A DNA stretch of 64,000 bases, from the NCBI GenBank assembly GCA_965221375.1, contig OZ244883.1, positions 186,001 to 250,000 on the forward strand. The letters are read 5' to 3'. The notes under the pieces are model-generated. The model ran no database searches. It was not told the origin of the DNA and worked only from the letters and a program-made list of their open reading frames with translations. Origin of the DNA: Poriferisulfidus sp965221375. GTDB taxonomy: Bacteria; Pseudomonadota; Gammaproteobacteria; Poriferisulfidales; Poriferisulfidaceae. A program made the position numbers and the translations under genes. Below, piece after piece: positions 16,922 through 23,911 of the stretch. Within the stretch, counting starts at the first letter, position 1. Each line of letters starts with the position of its first letter.

Positions 16922-18298
16922 TCAATCTGTGCACTCACAGTTCAAGGTCGGAGGTAATGAAGTTGCCCGAATTACTGTTTTGTTGGTTGCCGCATGTTTT
17001 TTAAGTAACCGGTAATCCATGTCTTTCAGCCCAAACATCCCAAAAGTTTGGGTCGCCTGCCCATTCGAGTTTTTCTTGTTCGCTTTTCTTTTATACGTAT
17101 CCTCAAACCGAATCCACCAGTCTAGTGAACTCGGGGCACTAGTATCACCACACCTGTCTCTCAAGCTGGGCGGTAACGTTCTCTCAAATTCTTTCTTTTG
17201 AGATTCGATTTTCTCTAAAGCACGCGTACCTTTCAGAAAGCAATACACACAATTCGATAAATTCATATCGGTGGGAAGACGAGGGCGTATTTTTGAAGGT
17301 TGTTTTCCCCAAAATTTAAGAACTTTGTCTTGGTCAATCCCTAAATCGAATAATGGCGCATAGGACACTTCTCCTGGCGGATGAGTGTCATGCCCAGGCG
17401 TAATCTCTCCATTATTTCTTTGCTTCATTCGCTGATAACGCGCATCTTCACCAAAACGAAATCCTAAAAACGTGATGTAAGATGCTGCATGTTCACCGAA
17501 CAACTCACATCTATCACCAAAGACATTTGGTTTTAACTTCGTGCTGGGGCGGGGCGCTAGATAGGCCCTGGTGAAATTCCGGTATTTTTGAGCAGGCCGA
17601 AATGAGGCGCGATTTTGGAACACTTGATATCTGTTTCCAAACTCTTCAAACGACATCTTCCCGTTGTTTTTTAAATGTTCTCGGTACAAGGGCGCTATAT
17701 CAACTTGGAGCGCCTCTCCCTTATGCCCTTGCTGGCGGATACCTTTAGCTCCTCCAAACCAGTCCGCCAAAAACTCACGTGTCACAAACATTTTCATCAA
17801 CGTTGTGCAAATGCGCGTATGTACTGATGGCAAAATTCCTGTACTGGCGATCGCATCTTCAAAAACTTCTCCGTGATCGTTGTATCCCCATGGATTTCTA
17901 GCGGAAAACGGACGCGCCGATGCAAGTCGGTAAGTGCGGCGCCGGCGCCATTCACCCCCGATAACCGTTTCCACAGTCTGTAACTGGGTGAGAAAAAATG
18001 GAATTCCAGCTCTTTCTGTGACACATTTCATCTTGCGAACGAAGTCATACGTTGCCGGATGCTCTGCTGATGTATTGGTGAACAACACCACATCACCACG
18101 CTCTGCTTTCAGCAATCCGTTCTCCAACAAGATCAACAACATTAGGCCGCTGGAGCGCCCACCTGAAAACTTAACTACGTGAGGAATATCGCGTTGTTCC
18201 GAGCTCTCATAATGTATAACGCCTCTGCGTGGAGTCGCCCCATGCCAAGCTCGAAGCGACAACTTGGGCACATCCACCGCACCAGTTATAGAACTCAT
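16922..18298 (-). CDS. PP-loop ATPase, PAPS-reductase-like (DndC/SspD-like)
   Basis: A 458-aa protein of the adenine nucleotide alpha-hydrolase (PAPS reductase) superfamily. The PP-loop is SGGRSSG at residues 45-51 and LFTNTSAEHPAT follows, as in mobile-element members of the family. Candidate metal or persulfide cysteines are C164 (RICTTLMK), C264, the pair NCVYC at 350-353 and a terminal CEC at 454-456. The cysteines recall the Fe-S site of DndC, but the overall sequence is not an obvious DndC. The gene is seven bases downstream of the 301-aa gene and six upstream of the cysteine desulfurase. Likely role: ATP-dependent sulfur activation or transfer to DNA or another nucleic acid. The substrate is not known. 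Confidence 0.8.
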   Translation of the reverse strand: MSSITGAVDVPKLSLRAWHGATPRRGVIHYESSEQRDIPHVVKFSGGRSSGLMLLILLENGLLKAERGDVVLFTNTSAEHPATYDFVRKMKCVTERAGIPFFLTQLQTVETVIGGEWRRRRTYRLASARPFSARNPWGYNDHGEVFEDAIASTGILPSVHTRICTTLMKMFVTREFLADWFGGAKGIRQQGHKGEALQVDIAPLYREHLKNNGKMSFEEFGNRYQVFQNRASFRPAQKYRNFTRAYLAPRPSTKLKPNVFGDRCELFGEHAASYITFLGFRFGEDARYQRMKQRNNGEITPGHDTHPPGEVSYAPLFDLGIDQDKVLKFWGKQPSKIRPRLPTDMNLSNCVYCFLKGTRALEKIESQKKEFERTLPPSLRDRCGDTSAPSSLDWWIRFEDTYKRKANKKNSNGQATQTFGMFGLKDMDYRLLKKHAATNKTVIRATSLPPTLNCECTD

Positions 18299-18305
18299 CA
18301 GTGAA

Positions 18306-19211
18306 TCAAGTCTGACGCGCCATTTCTGCCTGCATCTCTTGAATGGCCCGGTTGATTTCTTCCGGTTCTTTTAGACCCAAGACGCACCATGAAGATAATC
18401 TTCCCAAACCTCTGCATATTTCTTCGATACTTGTTCGAGGGATGCCGGATTGTTCCGACAGTTGGCTTTGCCCCCATAAGGAAATACCAGCCAAGACACT
18501 CGGCTCGCCGATCACCGTTAATTTCCCCGCCAAATAATCAGACATGCCTAGCCATACCGTTTTAAACACTTCTACAACTTTCTCGATGGGCACATCGATT
18601 TCTTCCTGCTCGCAACACTCATGTGCAAGATGACCACACCACCATGCTTTAGCTAACGAACAATTGCCATACATCTCGGGAGCGCCCCGCATATGCCCGG
18701 GCCCCATCATCCAGCGGAGACAACGGCGTACCAGCCGGTCAATCTTCTTAGCGTCCTTGCCTTTGAGAGCATTGTCAATTTCTTTTTGAGCATAACCGTC
18801 GTCACATTTTTGACTAACCGCCAACCAAACCGGTTGGATGCGGGTCTCTCTGATTTCCTCCAATGTGATTGCTCCCCAGAAAGTCGGGCATGTAGCCTCG
18901 GCAAATGGAATATTCCTCCAGTGCTGGTACAGTTTCAGAATATCTTTTGCAGGCATTAAGTACATATGCCCTGGTGTCATGGAAATGACCGGGCGTCCGG
19001 ATGCATTCAGCAATGACGGGATATCGCCATCTGGGTCGTATTCCTTTCCATCCTTTTCCGCAATTGATTTCTCCACATATGCGACGAATTTGTCTGCCTC
19101 GTTTTTTGCAACTTGCTCCAAAAAATCTTCTTGGTATATAGAGCCTTTCGAGCTCAGTAATTTACTAACCCAACGATTAACTCCATCCTTATTTAAATGC
19201 CGGTACTCCAT
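18306..19211 (-). CDS. Unrecognised protein in sulfur/GHKL operon (301 aa)
   Basis: I do not recognise this family. The protein is 301 aa, soluble, mixed alpha/beta-looking, with no signal peptide. The most distinctive block is at about residues 167-198: RRCLRWMMGPGHMRG followed by APEMYGNCSLAKAWWCGHLA, rich in Trp, Cys and His. Another is the acidic CCEQEEIDVP. A leading segment LNASGRPVISMTPGHMYLMPA could be a nucleotide- or nucleic-acid-contacting region. The gene is seven bases from both neighbours, so it is certainly co-transcribed with the GHKL ATPase and the PP-loop enzyme and is likely a core component of the system. Confidence 0.8.
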   Translation of the reverse strand: MEYRHLNKDGVNRWVSKLLSSKGSIYQEDFLEQVAKNEADKFVAYVEKSIAEKDGKEYDPDGDIPSLLNASGRPVISMTPGHMYLMPAKDILKLYQHWRNIPFAEATCPTFWGAITLEEIRETRIQPVWLAVSQKCDDGYAQKEIDNALKGKDAKKIDRLVRRCLRWMMGPGHMRGAPEMYGNCSLAKAWWCGHLAHECCEQEEIDVPIEKVVEVFKTVWLGMSDYLAGKLTVIGEPSVLAGISLWGQSQLSEQSGIPRTSIEEICRGLGRLSSWCVLGLKEPEEINRAIQEMQAEMARQT

Positions 19212-19218
19212 AGCCCCC

Positions 19219-20076
19219 TCACAAACCTCCTTCCAAGTCCCATCGCGCGGGCTTGTATCGAGAGGCCGCTTCTACGGCGTTGAAATCCTCCTCTCCCCAA
19301 ATCGGGATTTGTTGACTTTCAAAGTATGCCTGCAGGCCTTTCGCTTTTTTGAGCTTGTTTTCCTCTGTGGAATCATGCTCTTCACCATTGGAAATCTTCG
19401 TTTGAATCTGCTGGAGCTCCATCAGCGTCGGTATAAGGGAAGCGCACAGCACATGTGCGCGAGCGGTACCATTTTTGTTGCTTTCCACTTCGTCAAAAAG
19501 CTTTGGTGCCATAGTGACAACGATCTGTAAAACTTCGCCACCATAATTCGCTTCAGCACGAAATGCGCCTTCTTCCATATCGGAATCGGATTTGATTCGA
19601 AATAGTGCTCCACTCGGATAAAAACGCTTCCAGCCCTCAAATGCCAGCAATGCGTGGTCGCGGAAAATCAGTTTCTCTGTTTTATGAAACTCAACAACAC
19701 CTTTTGCGTTTTTCCACTTAATGCTTTTCCCCTTACTCATGGCAACGCCTGTGCACACAAAAATCTCTCTCACATCCTTGAAATTGGGAATTTCCAAACA
19801 TTGTTTGGCAACTATATTCCCGCCCTCTTTTACGCCTCCTATCTTTTCCGTTCGGCGGTAACAACTATTCCCGACCGACACCGTGCTGTAAAACACCGCT
19901 TCATTTTTCTCCATGAGGGAAGAAATTAAAGACTTTCCATTATCCAGTTCATGTTCTATCTGGATGAATGTTGTGCCCTCAATATTTTTCTTTTCAAAAC
20001 CTACTCGATACATCCCGGGATCGTGATAATCCAACGTGGCTTTATGTAATACCGGGTGGGGATACAAAAGATTCAT
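19219..20076 (-). CDS. Unrecognised protein in sulfur/GHKL operon (285 aa)
   Basis: The family is not recognised. I start at ATG 20076 (MNLLYPHPVLHKATLDY), which overlaps the GHKL ATPase TGA as ATGA. The frame is open ten codons further upstream. The 285-aa product is soluble, beta-rich in its first two thirds (FIQIEHELDNG, VVEFHKTEKLIFRDHALL, GGEVLQIVVTMAPKLFDEV). It then has an acidic, charged hinge (GEEHDSTEENKLKK) and a C-terminal stretch with IPIWGEEDFN. The translational coupling to the ATPase gene suggests a stoichiometric partner of it. No catalytic motif is visible. Confidence 0.8.
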   Translation of the reverse strand: MNLLYPHPVLHKATLDYHDPGMYRVGFEKKNIEGTTFIQIEHELDNGKSLISSLMEKNEAVFYSTVSVGNSCYRRTEKIGGVKEGGNIVAKQCLEIPNFKDVREIFVCTGVAMSKGKSIKWKNAKGVVEFHKTEKLIFRDHALLAFEGWKRFYPSGALFRIKSDSDMEEGAFRAEANYGGEVLQIVVTMAPKLFDEVESNKNGTARAHVLCASLIPTLMELQQIQTKISNGEEHDSTEENKLKKAKGLQAYFESQQIPIWGEEDFNAVEAASRYKPARWDLEGGL

Positions 20077-21989
20077 AAGCTTTCCCCAGTCATACCAAGC
20101 AAACAACTAAGCGACACTTGATTTAAATTTTTGGGAGGATTAGAAAAAGTTATATCCATTTCGACAAACTCTTCCGCGGAAAGCTTGGGAAGGCGAACCA
20201 TGCCATCCTCAATTTTGTATTTTTTCCTTGCCCGCTTCTTGCCGTTTTTACCATTTGTGGCTTCAATTTGGGTTGCTGATTTCACGATTAGCATGGTGTC
20301 CGGTATATGCCCTGAGCAACTTGCATCTTGGCCACTAGCCATTACGACCTTCAACAGCCCGCTGGTTATCTCCTTGGCTGGCTTAATTCGAACGCGGTAA
20401 TCACACCCATCCAGAACACGGCCTTGAATTTTTGTTTGTGCTAGTGCCTTGATACTCTTCTTGCGCGTTTTCGCAATACTTTCCCCATTAGTTTCATGAG
20501 TGCCCTCTCCCTCAACCATATCGCCCGGCTGTTGGCTTTGAAAAAGCCTTGACAATCCCACGGACGTGACATCAAAAGCATTTCCAGAATCCAACATCAC
20601 TTCATTCTCGAGATCAGCAGATTCACCTCCTGAGTCTTCCGCATGCTCGGACACCCACTTCCGCACAGCAGTAAAAAAATCACGCAATTTTTGTACTTCT
20701 GCGTTTTCCGACAATCTTTTTTCCTGGATTTGATCATGCAGTGGTGTTTCCGCTTTTTTAACTATGTCGTGTGCCCTTCGCAACTTTCGGCGGCCCGATA
20801 AAAGAACAACTGCATCCAATTTCTTTTTGTCATCAAACTGGTCTTTCGCTAGCCCTCGATGTCGGCGTGTGATCAGCATGCCGTTACGCCATATCGAAAT
20901 CATGTGCGCTCGCGTTTTATTGCGTAGATAGATCTGACAATCTTCAAAAGGGTGCGGCAAATGTCCCCTTGCGGAATCCCCTTGGGAAAATGTTTCAATG
21001 GCATCAAGCGTCTGCCTTGCTTTTAAAGTTTGCTCGCGAGTGCCTGTCTCCGGATGCTCCATATACTCAAGAAATTCCTTGATCTGGCTTTTGTCGATTT
21101 CTTGGCGTTCTGGAACCAATTCATCCGGATTGTGCTCTCCACCAACCTCAATTTCTAAATCACCTGCCCAAATTGCCATGGCAAAGTTTTCTGCTGTTGC
21201 CTCGCAAATCTGCTCTGTTAATTTTTTCTTTTTGGTACTACGGTCTTGCCGGAAACCATTGAATCCCAAAACGGCAATGATAGAGCCCGAGTGTTCTACA
21301 TGCTCAAGCTCCTCGCGCAAAAACTCCGGCATGTTTTGGGCATCACTGAAAGTGAAAGGATTATCAAATTTGCTCTGATACTCTTCAACCAAATAACCAT
21401 TATTAGATCGCAGATTTCCATCGCTACTATGCGATGCCAAAATAGCATGGCCAGCAAATAATTCTGTGCCGTCCTGTTGCTTGCTTGCATACAAAATGTA
21501 CTGCAAGCCTGAAATTCCATACGTGGTCAGATGTCCGATGCCAAATGATCCTGCAGAACCCTCTTGTTTCTCCGGCGTGCCTTCCCCCATAACTGCTTCA
21601 AGCCCTTTTTCATTGAACCCTTTGCCATTGTCAATCACAAACAAAACACTGATTTCTTTTTTTCTCAAGTATGTATTAATAGCGCCAAGATAGTTAGCAA
21701 CCTCTTTATTCGCCTCCCAAGAAGCGCGAGCTTCGCTCATGGCTTTACAGTAATCGTTATATCCCGGAATATCGCGAGTCTTGATTGTTGACACTTTAAA
21801 AGAAACTCTGCACGGCCCCTTATCCTGCAGCGCCGCGTGCGCGTCCAGAGAATTTTGAATCAGCTCCCGACAAGCCGTGTCGGGATCAACTACACAATGT
21901 TCGGCAATTGAATACGGTCGGCCAACTTTAGTGCTGGCTTTAGGAAAAATCAGGCGGGGGGGGGGGGGGGGGGGCGAAATGTGGGACAT
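20073..21989 (-). CDS. GHKL (MORC/Hsp90-like) ATPase with poly-C tract at start
   Basis: A 638-aa protein with an N-terminal GHKL ATP-binding domain, as in MORC, MutL and Hsp90 proteins. The N-box is RELIQNSLDAH (E42, N46), the G1 box is IDNGKGF at 119-125, and a G2-like loop GSFGIGHLTTYG is at 147-158. After about residue 340 the protein becomes helical and charged (e.g. KKKLDAVVLLSGRRKLRRAH), ending in a beta-rich region. Prokaryotic MORC-type proteins are known from restriction-like gene neighbourhoods. It is the first gene of the operon, behind a clear sigma-70-type promoter. Codons 6-11 are six CCC proline codons in a 19-C homopolymer, and no other in-frame ATG precedes the ATPase motifs. 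Confidence 0.88.
   Translation of the reverse strand: MSHISPPPPPPRLIFPKASTKVGRPYSIAEHCVVDPDTACRELIQNSLDAHAALQDKGPCRVSFKVSTIKTRDIPGYNDYCKAMSEARASWEANKEVANYLGAINTYLRKKEISVLFVIDNGKGFNEKGLEAVMGEGTPEKQEGSAGSFGIGHLTTYGISGLQYILYASKQQDGTELFAGHAILASHSSDGNLRSNNGYLVEEYQSKFDNPFTFSDAQNMPEFLREELEHVEHSGSIIAVLGFNGFRQDRSTKKKKLTEQICEATAENFAMAIWAGDLEIEVGGEHNPDELVPERQEIDKSQIKEFLEYMEHPETGTREQTLKARQTLDAIETFSQGDSARGHLPHPFEDCQIYLRNKTRAHMISIWRNGMLITRRHRGLAKDQFDDKKKLDAVVLLSGRRKLRRAHDIVKKAETPLHDQIQEKRLSENAEVQKLRDFFTAVRKWVSEHAEDSGGESADLENEVMLDSGNAFDVTSVGLSRLFQSQQPGDMVEGEGTHETNGESIAKTRKKSIKALAQTKIQGRVLDGCDYRVRIKPAKEITSGLLKVVMASGQDASCSGHIPDTMLIVKSATQIEATNGKNGKKRARKKYKIEDGMVRLPKLSAEEFVEMDITFSNPPKNLNQVSLSCLLGMTGESL
21956..21974. 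repeat. 19-bp G/C homopolymer, probable phase-variation tract
   Basis: Nineteen consecutive G on the plus strand (C on the coding strand) lie inside the GHKL ATPase gene, immediately after codon 5. With 19 bases the frame is open for 638 codons. Gain or loss of one base would shift the frame before the ATPase N-box, and the next in-frame ATG (codon 84) lies after it. Long G/C tracts near start codons are the classical basis of slipped-strand phase variation. The exact count in a raw assembly can be wrong. Confidence 0.75.
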
Positions 21990-22013
21990 GAGATACTGCT
22001 ACAGTTTTTAAAT

Positions 22014-22050
22014 TTGACAGAATTTTAGTGCCGTTTTGTTACCCTGTCAA
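22014..22050 (-). promoter_or_regulatory. Sigma-70-type promoter and inverted repeat for the GHKL/sulfur operon
   Basis: On the minus strand a perfect -35 TTGACA (22050-22045), a 17-base spacer and a -10 TAAAAT (22027-22022) precede the operon, with a leader of about 25 bases. An inverted repeat TTGACAG-N23-CTGTCAA (22014-22020 and 22044-22050) places one arm on the -35 and the other at the start site, as expected of an operator for a dimeric repressor. No regulator gene is visible in the operon. Confidence 0.6.
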
Positions 22051-22068
22051 TACAATCGCTTTTGAAAT

Positions 22069-22145
22069 TGGTAGGCGCGATTGGAGTCGAACCAACGACC
22101 TCTACCATGTCACGGTAGCGCTCTAACCAACTGAGCTACGCGCCT
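22069..22145 (-). tRNA. tRNA-Val (anticodon GAC)
   Basis: The minus strand folds as a complete tRNA: acceptor stem AGGCGCG/CGCGCCT, D-arm GCTC...GAGC, anticodon stem CTACC/GGTAG with loop GTGACAT (anticodon GAC), T-arm with TTCGACT and an encoded 3' CCA. Its 3' end faces the AT-rich accessory operon, which starts about 20 bases further on. This is the usual geometry of islands inserted at tRNA genes, but I found no second copy of the tRNA 3' end as an attachment site. Confidence 0.95.
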
Positions 22146-22245
22146 AGAATACGAGAATCAAACTAAAACTATAGTACACCACGGACCTTGAAAACGACTT
22201 TATTAAGGCACTCGTCCAAGACCAGATTATTCCCCTACTATTCCA

Positions 22246-22785
22246 CTAACACCCCTCCACAATCTCCAGCAGGTTGGCCAAATCGTCGGCGTGCTCTTCT
22301 TCCATCTTTAGGATGTCTTCCATGATGCGTCGCGTTGTCGGGTCGTCATTTCCCAACCAGCGGATGATCTCAGAATAAGTCTCAATGGCGATGCGCTCGG
22401 CCACCAAATCCTCTCGAATCATGTCATTCAGCGTCTCACCTTCGACGTATTCTGCATGCGCGCGTGTTGCCAGTCCCTCAGGGTTGAAATTCGGCGCGCC
22501 TCCCAGCTGCGTGATGCGTTGAGCAATCCAGTCGGCATGCATTTGTTCTTCATTCGCGTGCTCCAGAAACTCGGCCGCGACCGTCGGTGAGTTCACGCCA
22601 CTGGCCATGTAGTAGTGGTTCTTGTAGCGCAGAATACACACGATCTCTGTTGCCAGCACTTCATTGAGCACTTCGATTAATTGTTTCAAGTCGGTGCGGT
22701 AGGCGCCTGTAACCGCCCCGTCCGTCATTTTTTCGCGCGCCCGGGCGCGAATCGCCTCAATGTCCGAAACAAACGGTTGACTCAT
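22246..22785 (-). CDS. Ferritin-like (bacterioferritin/Dps-type) protein
   Basis: A 179-aa four-helix-bundle protein of the ferritin-like superfamily, probably an iron-storing or DNA-protecting cage protein. Di-iron ligand-type residues are visible in EVLATEIVCILRYKNHYYMA, EFLEHANEEQMHADWI (ExxH) and KMEEEHADDL (ExxH). It lacks the heme methionine context of classical Bfr, and many proteobacterial genomes annotate this type simply as bacterioferritin or ferritin-like. It stands alone between tRNA-Val and a nuclease-like gene. Base composition is closer to the core than to the neighbouring operon. Confidence 0.85.
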   Translation of the reverse strand: MSQPFVSDIEAIRARAREKMTDGAVTGAYRTDLKQLIEVLNEVLATEIVCILRYKNHYYMASGVNSPTVAAEFLEHANEEQMHADWIAQRITQLGGAPNFNPEGLATRAHAEYVEGETLNDMIREDLVAERIAIETYSEIIRWLGNDDPTTRRIMEDILKMEEEHADDLANLLEIVEGC

Positions 22786-22914
22786 GGGTTCCTCCTCCTC
22801 GAATGCTCACTCATTAGTATGCAGGATTATTCTACTCGCTCGCTGAATGAAAACTTTACGGATACTGACAATCGCCACCTTAAAAATTTGATGAGATTTA
22901 AGTCAATTATGAGT

Positions 22915-22945
22915 AACAGGCGGAAGCGCCCCGCTTCCGCCTGTT
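22915..22945. terminator. Strong hairpin terminator
   Basis: A perfect 14-bp inverted repeat (arms AACAGGCGGAAGCG and CGCTTCCGCCTGTT) with a CCC loop. It lies just after the stop of the nuclease-like gene (22967) and before the ferritin promoter. T-richness (TTTTC) follows on the plus strand, while the minus strand, where the genes lie, has only a short TT. It probably terminates or protects the nuclease-like transcript. The rest of 22786-22966 holds no gene. Confidence 0.6.
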
Positions 22946-22966
22946 TTCAAAAAATTGTGAAAAGCT

Positions 22967-23755
22967 CTAGGCTCGTGTATGTTCTCGGAGAAACCTAATG
23001 GCAGAGCTTTCTAGTTCCTCGCGATCTCGGTTCTCGAAAAAGTCAATTATGGCCCCACGGTTGTATATTTGTGTTTGCTCAAACGCCATGCGTATGTTGG
23101 CGGAAAACCCGTAGCGTTGGTTATCCATCTTGTGCGCATTAAATTTTCGCTGCAGGGCACGTAGTTCCATGAAAATAGCGTGCAACTCGTGTGCCTCTTC
23201 CGGTGCTATGACATCGCGCCCGGCAAAAAAAGTTATCTCTTTCCTTTGGCGCGCGCCAAAAATATAAATTCTATCGGGCCGTGGCAACTTGCTATTCCAA
23301 GCAGGCTTGCACTGTCGGCCTTTACTGAATTTGACGTCTATGCCGATAGGCTTTCTTCGGCCCTGTAATAAAAAGTCGGGGGCTGTCCACGGCCCTTGGG
23401 ATTGCTCTATATCATCCTCCGCAAAATCGTACCGGCTTGTGTGGCGGGGAAGTCCCGGCCGATCATAGGGTCTTCGCCCCGTGAATTTTTTTTCAAAATA
23501 CTGAAAGTCTTTTTCTTCTCCGTCTCTCTCATTAGAGAGCGAGAACTCAAGTTCCTCAAGTTCGTCGAGTTTGGTCTCAATTTTCTCTTTAAACTCCTTG
23601 GTTTTTTCGCTCGCCAAGTAGTGTTCAGGATTCTTGTGCAAGTCAACAAATAAGGTCGCCAACTTGCTCAAACGCATCTCATAGACCTTCGTCTTCTTCT
23701 CTCGTGGAGGAAGAAAAGCGCTAATGGGATTTTCAGTTGCTTCAATGATATTCAT
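22967..23755 (-). CDS. Orphan PD-(D/E)XK restriction-endonuclease-like protein
   Basis: A 262-aa protein with no named family in my reading. It carries a textbook PD-(D/E)XK core: PDF at residues 126-128 and IDVK at 139-142 (D127, D140, K142), followed by FSKGRQ and then LPRPDRIYIFGARQ, which resembles the strand after the catalytic lysine in type II restriction enzymes. The N-terminal 90 residues are helical and acidic. No DNA methyltransferase gene lies next to it. It is AT-rich and separated from the sulfur operon by the tRNA-Val and ferritin genes. It could be a solitary type II-like enzyme, a remnant of a lost R-M pair, or an effector working with the nearby operon. Confidence 0.6.
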   Translation of the reverse strand: MNIIEATENPISAFLPPREKKTKVYEMRLSKLATLFVDLHKNPEHYLASEKTKEFKEKIETKLDELEELEFSLSNERDGEEKDFQYFEKKFTGRRPYDRPGLPRHTSRYDFAEDDIEQSQGPWTAPDFLLQGRRKPIGIDVKFSKGRQCKPAWNSKLPRPDRIYIFGARQRKEITFFAGRDVIAPEEAHELHAIFMELRALQRKFNAHKMDNQRYGFSANIRMAFEQTQIYNRGAIIDFFENRDREELESSAIRFLREHTRA

Positions 23756-23911
23756 AATCTATCTCCTACAAAGTAGCTTTATTTAAGTTGCTGTGCATTA
23801 TATGCGATACGCATCGCATTCTGAAAAGTTTGAAAACGGCATGAAGAAATTTGGCGGATGCAGTTCCTCGCATTTCACCCTCCTGCGTTCTGGCGTTATA
23901 CTTGAGCCGCC

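Noticed and set aside
16922..18298. Classification of the PP-loop gene as ordinary PAPS reductase (cysH) of sulfur assimilation
   Set aside because: It is 458 aa, lacks the C-terminal ECGLH-type active-site motif of CysH, and has no cys genes nearby; its neighbour is a cysteine desulfurase.
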